A DNA stretch of 39,898 nt from Deltaproteobacteria bacterium (GCA_016935075.1 JAFGRP010000174.1:1-39898), one strand, 5' to 3'. Positions 31,302 through 39,898 are shown, counted from the stretch's first letter. Numbers and translations: made by a program. Notes: generated by a model from the letters alone, not told the origin.

Positions 31302-34229
31302 ATGAAGCCGGGAGTCCAGACCATCGAAGCCCGCAGCCGGCGGGAACGTGAATTGAAAAAGAAAGAGGTCTGCCGCCTGCTCGAAGATTTCTATCGCATG
31401 GAGCAGAACACGGTCGGCAAAATCGTCGGCGCCTTTTTCCATCATGATTTCCTTCCGAACTGGTATTTTCATTCGAACCGGGCCGAGGATGTGGCGAGCG
31501 ACATCTTCATCGTCAGCCAATTGCTGTCCGCCAAAGACGAGTATCTCACGCACACCAGCCTCGACGGCAAAAAAATCACCTATTTCCTGAATGTGGGGCG
31601 CGACTTTCCCGGCAGGCTGAAAACCATTCTCAGCCAGAACAGCACGCTTGACATCGTCTCCTACGACTCGATGAAGACGCGTTCGGGCCTCCGGCTCGTC
31701 ACCATCGAAAAGTCCGGTGCGGAGGGGATGCCCATGAGCCGGGATGAAGAGGCTGCCGCCGCACGGATTCTGGTTGAACTGCGACAACGGACCGCCGGCC
31801 TGGGCCACCGTCAAACCGAGGCGTTTATCGCCAGCCTGCCGGTGAACTACCTCAATGAGGAGGTCAATACCTTCGCCGTCCCCCCGCGCATATTCCGGCA
31901 CGAACTCATTTTCGAGCAGGTCCGAAACGGACAGGGTTTTTATGTCGGCCGGGAGAGCACCGAGGGCGAACACGGCGAGCCGAGCGAGCGGCTCTCCGCG
32001 CGCGAGACCCGGTTTCATCTCGGCTTCGAGGAGCCGGACATCGCCTTCATCCTGGAGGTGCTCGATGTGGTGCGAAAACTGGACATCAACATAAATCGTT
32101 CCTATTACGACCGTTTCACGCCCCCCGCGGGCGGAGGCGCGGCCATGGGCATCATGACCTTTTATCTCGATCCCTCCGTGGACACCGCCAATCTGGAAAA
32201 GGCACTGGCAGGGCTGAAAAAAGGGGCGCATGGGGGCCGGACGAAAGACGGCAGCCTGCTGGTCGATCTCGAAGCGATCCTGCGCGGCCTGAGCCGGCGC
32301 GGGCTGACTCAGGAAGAGACGGCCGGCCTGCTCGCGCGCCTGCGGGCCTATACCGAGGTCAATGCGGACACCGCGAACGAGGCGGAATTCGGGAACTTCC
32401 TGCTGAATTCCCTGAGCGATTTTTTGGAGGCGGCCGATTCGCTCGGCGTGTCGGACAACCCACGCATCATGCGGCGCCTGCTCGGGTTCGACGCGTTCGA
32501 GGAATTCTGGGTGGACACCAAGTGCGGCCAGACCGTCGCGGTCACCGAGGGCTTCCGCACGAGACACAATTCCGCCCGCGGGACGGCCAAAGGCGGACTG
32601 CGCATCGATCCGATCGTCGAGTTCTCCGAGGTGGCGGCCCTTGCCTTCATGATGACCTGGAAGTGCGCCCGCTCGAAGATTTTGTTCGGCGGCAGCAAGG
32701 GCGGCCTCAAGCTCAACCCGCGCGATTTCAGCCAGGCCCGGCTGGATTACTCCTACACCCTGACCAATTTCGGCCGGTCGCTCTTCCTGGTCACCGGGCC
32801 GGTCCGCGACGTGCCGGCGGGCGACGTTGGCTGCGGCCCGCAGGAAATCGGGTTGCTCTTCGAAGGTTTCAAGTCGGCCCTGCACGACCTGGCCATGATT
32901 GCCTACGGGATGAAGAAGAGCGCGGCCTTTCTCGGCAACAAGGTTCTCACCCTTGACGATGCCCGGTCCATTCTGAGCGGACATTTCGATGTGGACTGGC
33001 ACGACGAGCGCATCCTGCACGAGTTGGTGATGAACGAAAACTATCTTGAGCGCGTGGTTTCCCCCCAGATTACGGGCAAGCCGCGCATGGGCATCCAGAC
33101 CCGAACCGGCGCGACCGGACGCGGTTTGCGTTACGCCCTGCTGGCCGTTGTGACCCGGATGTATCTGGACGGCCGCTGGAAGCCGGTCGAGGAACCGACG
33201 GCCGGAGAGCGGCATCTTCTGGAAAAACTGGCCGGGGTGAACGAGACCGCCCTGCTGGCCGCGGCGGACCGTGAAGACGGCGCCGGTCCGATTGCGGACG
33301 AAACCTGGCAGGCACTTGAAGAACGCGTGTTTCCGAAACTGCTTAAAGACAAGCGCATTGTGGTACAGGGGTCCGGCAAGGTCGGCGGATCCTTTATCGA
33401 GGAGATGGCGCGTTTCCCCGTCATTTTCGTGGCCGTGGCAGACCGCGACGGCGCCGTGATCGGCCGTCTCGATCCGGCCGAGTTGCTCCAGGCGGCCGGG
33501 AGCGCCGGAACCGTATTCGGCTGTGCGAAAGGTGTCGAGCGAAGGATCCCCGGGGCCGAAGAGGGCAAGGCCGTGCTTGAACTCGATTGCGACATCCTGG
33601 TGCCGGCGGCGCTCGAAAACGCCATCCATGCGGGCAACGCCGAAAAAGTCAGGGCGGCGTTGGTGGTGTGCGGCGCGAACGGTCCCAACACCACGAAGGC
33701 CGAAATACTGCTCCATCGGCGCGGCGTGACGGTGCTGTACGACTTTCTGGCCAACGGCGGAGGGGTGGTCGCCTCCTACTTCGAATGGCTCCGGAACCTG
33801 GCGGAACGGAACCGTTTCGAATCCGAGACCATCCGGGGCGGCCAGTTTAAGGCGCAGGATCTTGTCAAGTTCGTGATGCCCGAATTCCGCTCCCGGATCC
33901 TCGCCATTCTTCAGAAACCCGAATCCACGGAAGTCACGGCGGCGTGGAACACCGTGCTGCGCGACATCATGATTGCCGCCGTGAACGAGGATTACGACGA
34001 GGCTGTTCGGCGCGGTGTTTCGCTCAAAACGGCCGGTTACGCCGTCGCCATTCTGCGGGTGCTGGCGGCGGAACTGCTGAGGGCGCCGCAATCCGCCCGC
34101 CCGGGCTTTATCGCCGGTCTGAAGCAGGAGACCCGCCGCCGTCTCGCCCGGTGCCTGCGACATCCCGAGGCGGCCCTGATCGATCCCGGCGCCGCGGCGC
34201 TGGCGGAAAGGGTGGAAGCGGGACTGTAG
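31302..34229 (+). CDS. Large NAD-type glutamate dehydrogenase (~975 residues)
   Basis: The C-terminal two thirds is a Glu/Leu/Phe/Val dehydrogenase: TAKGGLRIDP (substrate lysine region, about residue 430), LFGGSKGGLKLNP (catalytic lysine), GPVRDVPAGDVGCGPQEIG, then the Rossmann domain with IVVQGSGKVGGSFIEEM, DCDILVPAALENAIH, VCGANGPNT and DFLANGGGVVASYFEW. The N-terminal ~400 residues form a long extension with alternating alpha/beta segments, as in the ~115 kDa class of NAD-dependent enzymes, which is larger than the ~450-residue hexameric type. It oxidatively deaminates glutamate to 2-oxoglutarate. ATG 31302 follows a purine-rich AAAGGGGA stretch. A very long antisense frame covers it, caused by G+C-biased third positions. 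Confidence 0.9.
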   Translation: MKPGVQTIEARSRRERELKKKEVCRLLEDFYRMEQNTVGKIVGAFFHHDFLPNWYFHSNRAEDVASDIFIVSQLLSAKDEYLTHTSLDGKKITYFLNVGRDFPGRLKTILSQNSTLDIVSYDSMKTRSGLRLVTIEKSGAEGMPMSRDEEAAAARILVELRQRTAGLGHRQTEAFIASLPVNYLNEEVNTFAVPPRIFRHELIFEQVRNGQGFYVGRESTEGEHGEPSERLSARETRFHLGFEEPDIAFILEVLDVVRKLDININRSYYDRFTPPAGGGAAMGIMTFYLDPSVDTANLEKALAGLKKGAHGGRTKDGSLLVDLEAILRGLSRRGLTQEETAGLLARLRAYTEVNADTANEAEFGNFLLNSLSDFLEAADSLGVSDNPRIMRRLLGFDAFEEFWVDTKCGQTVAVTEGFRTRHNSARGTAKGGLRIDPIVEFSEVAALAFMMTWKCARSKILFGGSKGGLKLNPRDFSQARLDYSYTLTNFGRSLFLVTGPVRDVPAGDVGCGPQEIGLLFEGFKSALHDLAMIAYGMKKSAAFLGNKVLTLDDARSILSGHFDVDWHDERILHELVMNENYLERVVSPQITGKPRMGIQTRTGATGRGLRYALLAVVTRMYLDGRWKPVEEPTAGERHLLEKLAGVNETALLAAADREDGAGPIADETWQALEERVFPKLLKDKRIVVQGSGKVGGSFIEEMARFPVIFVAVADRDGAVIGRLDPAELLQAAGSAGTVFGCAKGVERRIPGAEEGKAVLELDCDILVPAALENAIHAGNAEKVRAALVVCGANGPNTTKAEILLHRRGVTVLYDFLANGGGVVASYFEWLRNLAERNRFESETIRGGQFKAQDLVKFVMPEFRSRILAILQKPESTEVTAAWNTVLRDIMIAAVNEDYDEAVRRGVSLKTAGYAVAILRVLAAELLRAPQSARPGFIAGLKQETRRRLARCLRHPEAALIDPGAAALAERVEAGL

Positions 34230-34326
34230 TTTCGCAAGCCGTTTCAGGATCGGACCGAAGCCGTGCCATCGCTGTTTTTGCCGGGCGGGATTTGGGCGCA
34301 CGGTTCTGATATGGGGTGTCGATGGG

Positions 34327-34740
34327 ATGGCTTACCGGGTTTTTGACCATACCGCCGATCTGGGCGTGGAGGTGACCGCCGCTACGCAGGAGGAGCTCTA
34401 TGCGGGCGCCGCCATCGCCCTGTTCGACCTGATGGCAGATCTTGCGACGGTCCGGGCCGGGACGTCGCGGAAGGTCGCCGTCGCGGGAGAGGATGCGGCC
34501 GATCTGCTCGTTAATTTCCTGAGAGCGCTTCTTGATGGATATAACGGCGACGGCTTTCTCACAAAGGCGTGTCTCGTAACCGAGATCGACTCCCGGAGGC
34601 TCAGAGCGTTCCTGAAGGGTGAGCGCTGCGATCCCGCACGCCACCGGATGCGGATGGAGATCAAGGCGGTGACCTACCATCAGATCTCGGTCGAGCAAAC
34701 CGGGGACGAATGGGTGGCCAGGGTGGTGTTTGATGTCTGA
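34327..34740 (+). CDS. Archease
   Basis: A 137-residue protein with the archease start YRVFDHTADLGVEV, acidic positions in the middle, and the conserved C-terminal block KAVTYHQISVE followed by the short strand WVARVVFDV. Archease is a metal-binding co-factor that promotes guanylylation and turnover of the RNA ligase RtcB. The next gene encodes RtcB and overlaps this one by eight bases, which fixes the assignment. The ATG at 34327 follows GGGGTGTCGATGGG. Confidence 0.93.
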   Translation: MAYRVFDHTADLGVEVTAATQEELYAGAAIALFDLMADLATVRAGTSRKVAVAGEDAADLLVNFLRALLDGYNGDGFLTKACLVTEIDSRRLRAFLKGERCDPARHRMRMEIKAVTYHQISVEQTGDEWVARVVFDV

Positions 34741-36175
34741 TCATCATTTCAGGAAGATCGACGCGTGGCGGTGGGAGATACCGGCAACCGGCCAGATGCG
34801 CGTCCCCGGGCTTCTCTACACAAGCGAAAAGCTGATGATGGGGATGGGGGCCGACGAGGGGCCAAAACAGGTCGTCAATGTCGCCCATCTCCCCGGGATC
34901 GTCAGGGCTTCGCTTGCAATGCCGGACATGCACTGGGGATACGGTTTTCCCATCGGCGGTGTCGCCGCCTTTGAGATGGATGAGGGGATCGTCTCCCCCG
35001 GCGGCGTCGGTTACGACATCAACTGCGGTTGCCGCCTCATGACGACCCGTCTGATCTATGATGATATCCGCGAGACGATTCCTGCGCTCGTCGCGGCGCT
35101 CTTCCGGCAAATCCCTTCCGGCGTCGGCTCGCGGGGCCCCCTGCGCCTTTCCCCGAAGGAGGAACGGGCGGTTCTGCTCGAAGGGGCGGCCTGGGCGGTC
35201 AGCCAGGGATACGGCGAGGCCGCGGATCTCGAAACCACGGAAGACGAAGGGGTGATGGCGGGGGCCGATCCGGAAAAGGTGAGCGAGCGGGCCCTGGAGC
35301 GGGGCAGGGATCAGCTCGGGACCCTCGGCTCGGGTAACCATTTCCTCGAGATCGAGGTGGTCGAGGAGATCTTTGACGAGGAGGCTGCCGCGGCCTTCGG
35401 ACTGGAGAAGGGCCGGATCGCCGTCGCCGTCCACAGCGGTTCCCGGGGCCTGGGCTATCAGGTCTGCGACGACTACCTGGCCCGGATGGTCAGGCACATG
35501 GACGAGATCGGGATTTCCCTTCCGGATCGCCAGCTCGCCTGCGCAAAATTGAGCTCCGGTCGGGGGCGGGATTACCTCGCCGCGATGGCCTGCGCGGCGA
35601 ACTACGCCTGGGCAAACCGCCAGATTCTGATGCACCGCACCCGTGAGATCTTTCAAAGGACGCTGGGGATGGGACCGCGGGATCTGGGGATGCGGCTTCT
35701 CTACGACGTCTGCCACAATATCGCCAAGATCGAATCGCTGCCCGTGGGGGGGAGGGAACTCCGGCTTTGTGTCCACCGGAAGGGGGCGACGCGGGCCTTT
35801 CCGCCGGGGCATGCGGCCCTGCCGCTGCGCTACCGGAAGATCGGGCAGCCGGTCCTCATCCCCGGGGACATGGGAACAGGTTCCTATGTTTTAGCAGGGA
35901 CCCAGAGGGCCTTCACAGAAACCTTCGGGAGCACCTGTCACGGTGCCGGGAGGGTGATGAGCCGGACCCAGGCGACGAAGTCCTGCCGGGGGCGTTCGAT
36001 TCCAAGAGAGATGGCGGCACGCGGGGTGATCGTGATGTCCTCGGGAAAGAGGACGCTGATGGAAGAGATCCCCGAGGCCTACAAGGATCTGGATGAGGTC
36101 GTCGAGGTGGTCCACCGGGCGGGCATCTCCAAGAAAGTGGCCCGCCTGCGGGCATTGGGCTGCATCAAGGGTTAG
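34733..36175 (+). CDS. rtcB: RNA-splicing ligase RtcB
   Basis: 480 residues from ATG 34733 (a TTG at 34730 is in frame but less likely). It starts with the family block RKIDAWRWEIP, then MPDMHWGYGFPIGGVAAF, the metal-binding cysteine in GGVGYDINCGCRL (Cys98, the same number as in the archaeal enzyme), GSGNHFLEI, HSGSRGLG, and the guanylylated His in STCHGAGRVMSR (about His403). RtcB joins RNA 3'-phosphate or 2',3'-cyclic phosphate ends to 5'-OH ends using GTP and manganese. It serves in RNA repair or tRNA splicing; in bacteria repair is the usual explanation. No rtcR-type regulator is seen next to it. Confidence 0.97.
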   Translation: MSDHHFRKIDAWRWEIPATGQMRVPGLLYTSEKLMMGMGADEGPKQVVNVAHLPGIVRASLAMPDMHWGYGFPIGGVAAFEMDEGIVSPGGVGYDINCGCRLMTTRLIYDDIRETIPALVAALFRQIPSGVGSRGPLRLSPKEERAVLLEGAAWAVSQGYGEAADLETTEDEGVMAGADPEKVSERALERGRDQLGTLGSGNHFLEIEVVEEIFDEEAAAAFGLEKGRIAVAVHSGSRGLGYQVCDDYLARMVRHMDEIGISLPDRQLACAKLSSGRGRDYLAAMACAANYAWANRQILMHRTREIFQRTLGMGPRDLGMRLLYDVCHNIAKIESLPVGGRELRLCVHRKGATRAFPPGHAALPLRYRKIGQPVLIPGDMGTGSYVLAGTQRAFTETFGSTCHGAGRVMSRTQATKSCRGRSIPREMAARGVIVMSSGKRTLMEEIPEAYKDLDEVVEVVHRAGISKKVARLRALGCIKG

Positions 36176-36181
36176 AAAAGA

Positions 36182-36297
36182 AAAAGGGGGGACAGCTCCC
36201 TGTTTTCTATTGGGGAAAAGGGGGGACAGCTCCCTGTTTTCCAATAGAAAACAGGGAGCTGTCCCCCCTTTTCCCCCTTTCCCCTGTCCCCCCTTTC
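36182..36297. repeat. Cluster of direct and inverted repeats between rtcB and purH
   Basis: A 32-base unit (36182-36213; core GGGGGGACAGCTCCCTGTTT) occurs once forward, again as a truncated forward copy (36216-36241), and exactly inverted at 36241-36272. A fourth partial inverted copy (CTGTCCCCCCTTTC) follows at 36284-36297. No gene is inside. This looks like a REP/BIME-type extragenic palindrome. Confidence 0.85.
36216..36272 (+). terminator. Strong hairpin after rtcB, possible terminator
   Basis: Two perfectly complementary 25-base arms (36216-36240 and 36248-36272) flank a seven-base loop (CCAATAG). The 3' arm ends in TTTT. It begins 41 bases after the rtcB stop and could end that transcript, though it is part of a repeat cluster that may have other origins. 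Confidence 0.45.
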
Positions 36298-36383
36298 CCC
36301 GGGTTCTGGAAGGGCCACTTGATTTTGTCCACGTTTTATGACTTAAAGGCACTTGAAATAAAATCCGTTCAAGAGGAGACGAT

Positions 36384-37670
36384 ATGGCAGAAGACTTGAA
36401 GAAGATGTACCGGACCGTGATGGAGGACCACTTTCCCGATTCCCTGCGAATGACCTTCGGCGATCAGGAGCTCATCTACCAGAAAAGGAGTTGGAAGTTT
36501 CCGGACGCCGGGGGCGAAATCATCGAAAAGGGTCTGCGCTATGGTGAAAATCCGGGCCAGGAGGCGGCGCTGTACGAACTGGTGGGCGGAAACCTGATCC
36601 TTGGGGGGTGCCGCTTCATCGATCCGAACAACGGCCTGGTCAGCGCCATCCGCGAGGAGGATATGCTCCAGGAGGGGAAACATCCGGGCAAGACCAACCT
36701 CACCGACCTGGACAACGGCCTGAACATCATGAAATACCTGATGGGGAAACCGGCGGCTGCGATCCTGAAACACAACAACCCCTGCGGTGTCGCCTACGGC
36801 GGGACCCTCGCGGAGGCCTACCGGCGGGCGAACCGCGCGGACCGGATCGCGGCCTTCGGCGGTTGCCTGGTCCTGAATCGGCCGGTGGACAAGGAAACGG
36901 CGGTCCTCATCGCCGAGAACTACCTGGAGGTCGTCGGCGCCCCGGATTACGAGGAGGGGGCCCTGGAGATTCTCAAAGGACGGGCCAACCTGCGGATCAT
37001 CCAACTGGCAAAGATCGACCGCCTGACGGAATTCCTCTCCCGGCGTTTCGTGGACATCAAGTCTCTGATCGACGGGGGGATCATCGTCCAGCAGTCGCCG
37101 CTCAACAAGGTTAAGGGCGCGGCCGATCTGATCCTTGCCGAGACCACCTACAAGGACAAGACCTACCGGATCGAGCGGCCGCCGACCGCGCGGGAGATGG
37201 AGGATCTCCTCTTCGGCTGGTTCGTCGAACAGGGGGTGACTTCCAATTCGGTGCTCTACGTCAAGGACGGGTGCACCGTCGGGATCGGTACGGGCGAGCA
37301 GGACCGCGTCGGCGTGGCCGAGATCGCGGTCTACAAGGCCTACCAGAAATATGCCGACGCCCTCTGCTTTGACCGGTACGGCATTCCCTACAAGGATCTT
37401 GAACTGGCCGTCGAGCAGGGGACCCGCCCGAAGGAGGAAAAGGACCGGATCGACGCCGAAACCGCCGAGGCCAAAGCGGGCCTCAAGGGATCGGCGATGG
37501 TTTCGGATGCCTTCTTTCCCTTCCGGGACGGTGTGGACGTGGGGATCCGTCAGGGGGTGACCGCCGTGGTCCAGCCCGGCGGGTCCATGCGGGACTGGGA
37601 GGTGATCGGGGCGTGCAACGAGGCGGGGGTGACGATGGTCCTGACGGGCCAGCGGGCCTTCAAACACTGA
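36384..37670 (+). CDS. purH: Stand-alone AICAR transformylase (PurH C-terminal type)
   Basis: A 428-residue protein with the AICAR formyltransferase signature KHNNPCG (Lys129-Gly135), plus RYGENPGQEAALY, SDAFFPFRDGVDVG and PGGSMRDWEVI. Standard bifunctional PurH is about 520 residues, with an N-terminal IMP cyclohydrolase domain (MGS-like fold). That domain is absent here; the protein begins with a short charged region and then the transformylase. It therefore catalyses only the N10-formyl-THF-dependent step from AICAR to FAICAR, and another gene must supply cyclohydrolase. GAGGAG at 36373-36378 supports ATG 36384. Transcription converges with the ACT gene across a terminator-like hairpin. 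Confidence 0.9.
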   Translation: MAEDLKKMYRTVMEDHFPDSLRMTFGDQELIYQKRSWKFPDAGGEIIEKGLRYGENPGQEAALYELVGGNLILGGCRFIDPNNGLVSAIREEDMLQEGKHPGKTNLTDLDNGLNIMKYLMGKPAAAILKHNNPCGVAYGGTLAEAYRRANRADRIAAFGGCLVLNRPVDKETAVLIAENYLEVVGAPDYEEGALEILKGRANLRIIQLAKIDRLTEFLSRRFVDIKSLIDGGIIVQQSPLNKVKGAADLILAETTYKDKTYRIERPPTAREMEDLLFGWFVEQGVTSNSVLYVKDGCTVGIGTGEQDRVGVAEIAVYKAYQKYADALCFDRYGIPYKDLELAVEQGTRPKEEKDRIDAETAEAKAGLKGSAMVSDAFFPFRDGVDVGIRQGVTAVVQPGGSMRDWEVIGACNEAGVTMVLTGQRAFKH

Positions 37671-37681
37671 CGATGTTTCCG

Positions 37682-37721
37682 GGCCGGGGCGATCCCTTTT
37701 TGCAGAGGCATCGCCCCGGCC
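37682..37721. terminator. Bidirectional hairpin between purH and the ACT gene
   Basis: GGCCGGGGCGAT (37682-37693) and ATCGCCCCGGCC (37710-37721) form a perfect 12-base stem with a 16-base loop. It lies between two convergent genes. Only a short T-run (TTT) follows, so termination may need Rho or be partial. Confidence 0.6.
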
Positions 37722-37751
37722 GTTTCATGGGTTGGATGGGGTGAGCCCTGC

Positions 37752-38183
37752 CTACAGGCCGTAGAGCTTCGCCCCCGGCATAACCGTCAGGCCGTTTTGC
37801 TTGAGGACCTCAATGGCCTTGTCCGGGGCGTCGAACCGGAAGATCATCACGGCGTTTTCACCGCTGCGCTCCACGAAGGCGTAAAGATACTCCACGTTAA
37901 TCCCGTTTTTCGTGACGACCTCGAGGATTCCGTGGAGGCCGCCCGGACGATCCGGAACTTCGACGGCCACGACGTTCGTCCGGCTGAAGCGGATGCCGTT
38001 TTCCTTCAGGACGCGTGATGTCGTATCCACGTCGTTCACAATCATGCGGAGGATACCGAAATCGGAGGTGTCCGCCAGCGTCAGGGTGCGGATGTTGATC
38101 CCGGCCCCCTTCAAAATCCCCGTCACCTGTTCCAGCCCGCCCGGCCTGTTTTCCAGGAATATGGAAATCTGTTCCACCTTCAT
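37752..38183 (-). CDS. Tandem ACT-domain protein
   Basis: A 143-residue protein made of two ACT domains: [32 protein letters not shown] (N-terminal) and [33 protein letters not shown] (C-terminal), each with the NRPGGL/DRPGGL turn that binds small ligands, usually amino acids. There is no catalytic domain. Such proteins are often encoded next to phenylacetate-CoA ligase in anaerobes, as here (24-base gap), and are thought to sense amino acids or aryl acids. Its role as a regulator or enzyme partner is inference. Confidence 0.9.
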   Translation of the reverse strand: MKVEQISIFLENRPGGLEQVTGILKGAGINIRTLTLADTSDFGILRMIVNDVDTTSRVLKENGIRFSRTNVVAVEVPDRPGGLHGILEVVTKNGINVEYLYAFVERSGENAVMIFRFDAPDKAIEVLKQNGLTVMPGAKLYGL

Positions 38184-38207
38184 CGGTTGACCCCCTTTCC
38201 TTACGAA

Positions 38208-39515
38208 TCAGATACGACGCTTGTCCAGGACCCGGATCACTTTCCCCTCCAACCGCTGGATGGTTTTGGGTTCCACCAGTTTCACCTTGGCCGATACCCC
38301 CAGATAATCCTTGATGTCCTTCACGATCCGCCGCTCCATGTTCTGGAGGACCTTGACCTCGTCGGCGTTGGAGAAGATCTGCTCGCCGACCTCCACCTGG
38401 ATCTCGAGGGTGTCGAGGTTGCCGGTGCGTTCCACGATCAACTGGTAGTGGGGTTCCACGCCTTCGATGGCCAGGAGGATCGCCTCGATCTGGGAGGGGA
38501 AGACGTTCACCCCCCGGATGATCAGCATGTCGTCGCTGCGGCCCATGACGCGGTCCATCCGGTGGAGCGTCCTGCCGCACCGACAGGGTTCGGTGAACAG
38601 GCGGGAGAGGTCCCGGGTCCGGTAGCGGATCAGCGGAAAGGCCTCCTTTGTGATCGTTGTGAAGACGAGTTCCCCCTCCTCGCCCGGCGGCAGAACCTCT
38701 CCGGTTTCGGCATTGATTGTCTCGACCAGGAAATGGTCCTCGAAGATGTGCATACCGTGGCGGCCTTCCAGGCACTCCATCGCAACCCCGGGGCCCATCA
38801 TTTCAGAGAGGCCGAAGATGTTGAGCGCGGTGATGTTGAGGAGATTTTCGATCTCCTGACGCATCTGCTCGCTCCAGGGCTCCGCGCCGAAGACCCCGAC
38901 CCGGAGATTCAGGGCCTTCATATCGATTCCCATCGCTTTGCCCTGTTCGGCGAGGTTCAGGGCATAGGAGGGGGTGCAGCAGATCGCCGTCGGGCCGAAA
39001 TCCTGGAGGATCATGATCTGCCGTTTCGTGTTGCCCCCGGAGATGGGGATGACGCTCGCGCCTAATTTCTCTGCTCCGTAGTGGGCGCCCAGCCCTCCGG
39101 TGAAGAGACCATAGCCGTAGGCGTTGTGGATGATATCATTTTTCGTGAGTCCCGCGGCGACAAAGCAGCGGGCCATCAGTTCCGACCATGTGTCGATGTC
39201 GCGCTTCGTATAGCCCACGACGGTCGAGCGGCCGGTCGTTCCGGAGGAGGCGTGAAGGCGGACGACGCTGCTCATCGGGACGGCGAACATGCCGAAGGGG
39301 TAGTTGTCCCGGAGATCCTGCTTCGTGGTGAAAGGGAACCGTTTGAGATCATCAAGGGTTTTGATGTCGTCGGGCGTGACTCCGGCTTCATCGAAGACCC
39401 GCCGGTAAAAACCGACGGTATGGTATACCCTCTGGATGACCTGTTTGAGCCTCTTGAGCTGCAGGGCCTCCAGCACCTCGCGCGGCAGTGTTTCAAACTC
39501 TTCATTGTAGATCAT
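38208..39515 (-). CDS. paaK: Phenylacetate-CoA ligase
   Basis: 435 residues from the ATG at 39515, preceded by GGGGGAGAGG; the open frame reaches 39608 without a signal. It is an adenylate-forming enzyme with the ATP/AMP-binding block [57 protein letters not shown] and the C-terminal hinge [21 protein letters not shown] CxC ([15 protein letters not shown]) precedes the hinge, as in many relatives. It activates phenylacetate (or a related aryl acid) to its CoA thioester. Here it may serve aromatic amino-acid or aryl-acid breakdown, with the ACT protein as co-regulator. Substrate not proven by sequence. Confidence 0.93.
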   Translation of the reverse strand: MIYNEEFETLPREVLEALQLKRLKQVIQRVYHTVGFYRRVFDEAGVTPDDIKTLDDLKRFPFTTKQDLRDNYPFGMFAVPMSSVVRLHASSGTTGRSTVVGYTKRDIDTWSELMARCFVAAGLTKNDIIHNAYGYGLFTGGLGAHYGAEKLGASVIPISGGNTKRQIMILQDFGPTAICCTPSYALNLAEQGKAMGIDMKALNLRVGVFGAEPWSEQMRQEIENLLNITALNIFGLSEMMGPGVAMECLEGRHGMHIFEDHFLVETINAETGEVLPPGEEGELVFTTITKEAFPLIRYRTRDLSRLFTEPCRCGRTLHRMDRVMGRSDDMLIIRGVNVFPSQIEAILLAIEGVEPHYQLIVERTGNLDTLEIQVEVGEQIFSNADEVKVLQNMERRIVKDIKDYLGVSAKVKLVEPKTIQRLEGKVIRVLDKRRI

Positions 39516-39640
39516 GAAACCTCTCCCCCTCTCGTTTTTTCGGATGGATCCGCCCTTACACCGGGAAATGATATCATAACCAATAACAGAAATCTTTCCC
39601 GGGGGCAAGGAGACCTTTTCTTCCTGCGGTCTCTTCCTGT

Positions 39641-39898
39641 TCAGGCGGTTTGCCGGGAACGGCGGGCGTATCGCTGATAGAGGCGCACCAGCCGGACGAT
39701 GATGATGGCCACGACGAGACGGGGGACGTAAAGCCAGAAGGGGTGGATGCCCAGCGGCAGAAAGAGGGCCGGGTCTTCGACCATCGAGTGGTTCGTCCCG
39801 ATGGAGAGATGGAGGAGTTCCAGATCGTCCCGGCTCAGGTGTCCGCTTTTGGCCTCCTCCACGATGATCGCCCCGCCGTAGGAGAGGCCGAAGATCAC
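39641..39898 (-). CDS. Gate/nucleoside-recognition-type membrane protein, partial
   Basis: The last 85 residues of a protein that begins beyond the right edge. It has a glycine-rich membrane-like start ([16 protein letters not shown]), a loop with [33 protein letters not shown], one further membrane segment, and a short Arg-rich tail. The SYG..II.EE, LSR.DL.LL and NH..VEDPALF pattern resembles the C-terminal end of Gate-domain (nucleoside recognition) membrane proteins of unknown transport role. Only the end is visible, so the call is tentative. It reads in the same direction as paaK, 125 bases upstream of that gene. Confidence 0.5.
   Translation of the reverse strand: MIFGLSYGGAIIVEEAKSGHLSRDDLELLHLSIGTNHSMVEDPALFLPLGIHPFWLYVPRLVVAIIIVRLVRLYQRYARRSRQTA

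Noticed and set aside
31239-34301. A 1020-codon open frame on the reverse strand opposite the glutamate dehydrogenase gene
   Set aside because: It is a shadow caused by G+C-biased codon positions; the forward frame has clear catalytic motifs and the reverse product has low-complexity, non-protein-like composition.

Overview
The window is about 40 kb of a G+C-rich bacterial chromosome with tightly packed genes, many joined by ATGA or TAATG overlaps. The gene set points to Desulfobacterota (former Deltaproteobacteria), most likely a Syntrophales-like anaerobe. The clues are a BY-kinase tail joined to a SPOR domain, a ~975-residue NAD-type glutamate dehydrogenase, an ACT protein paired with phenylacetate-CoA ligase, and a stand-alone AICAR transformylase. 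This assignment is inference from gene content; no rRNA or tRNA gene is present to anchor it.

Layout. (1) 1-2477: the end of an exopolysaccharide locus, with the C-terminus of a tyrosine autokinase fused to a membrane segment and SPOR domain, a small membrane protein and an O-antigen ligase/polymerase-type protein. (2) 2474-13774: a new transcription unit, starting at a good sigma70-type promoter that overlaps the previous stop codon. It encodes an ABC-type polysaccharide exporter (Wzm/Wzt, Wzt with a C-terminal glycan-binding-type domain), two FkbM methyltransferases, six glycosyltransferases (GT2, two CgeB-like, two GT4, one GT9) and a class I methyltransferase. (3) 13818-15776, reverse strand: an A+T-rich gene for a zinc-ribbon/methyltransferase/APH-kinase fusion, with its own near-consensus promoter whose predicted +1 falls on the start codon. 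(4) 15822-20119: GT4, asparagine synthase-type amidotransferase, GT4. (5) 20295-23737: a secreted protein made of two tandem ~285-residue repeats and a membrane-bound, degenerate PHP-like protein. (6) 23734-27269: WbqC, PIG-L deacetylase, DegT aminotransferase and a MraY/WecA-type priming transferase. (7) 27340-39898: mostly housekeeping genes: MBL hydrolase, radical SAM protein, EttA, large glutamate dehydrogenase, archease-RtcB, AICAR transformylase, ACT protein, PaaK, and the end of a Gate-domain membrane protein.

How it fits together. Regions 2-6 look like one lipopolysaccharide/O-antigen type locus: priming on undecaprenyl phosphate (WecA-like), amino-sugar modification (DegT, PIG-L, asparagine synthase-like), chain building by many glycosyltransferases, and export by Wzm/Wzt. 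The most interesting point is the methyltransferase-kinase fusion inside a Wzm/Wzt locus. That is the domain logic of WbdD, the chain-terminating enzyme of E. coli O9a-type O antigens, whose end cap is read by the Wzt C-terminal domain. The protein here has a different build (Trm112-like zinc ribbon first, APH-type kinase last), so it may be an independently assembled chain-capping enzyme.

No stretch longer than 300 bases lacks a gene. The 203-base gap at 28042-28244 between convergent genes shows only weak inverted repeats. No tRNA, rRNA, CRISPR array, insertion sequence or prophage gene was seen.
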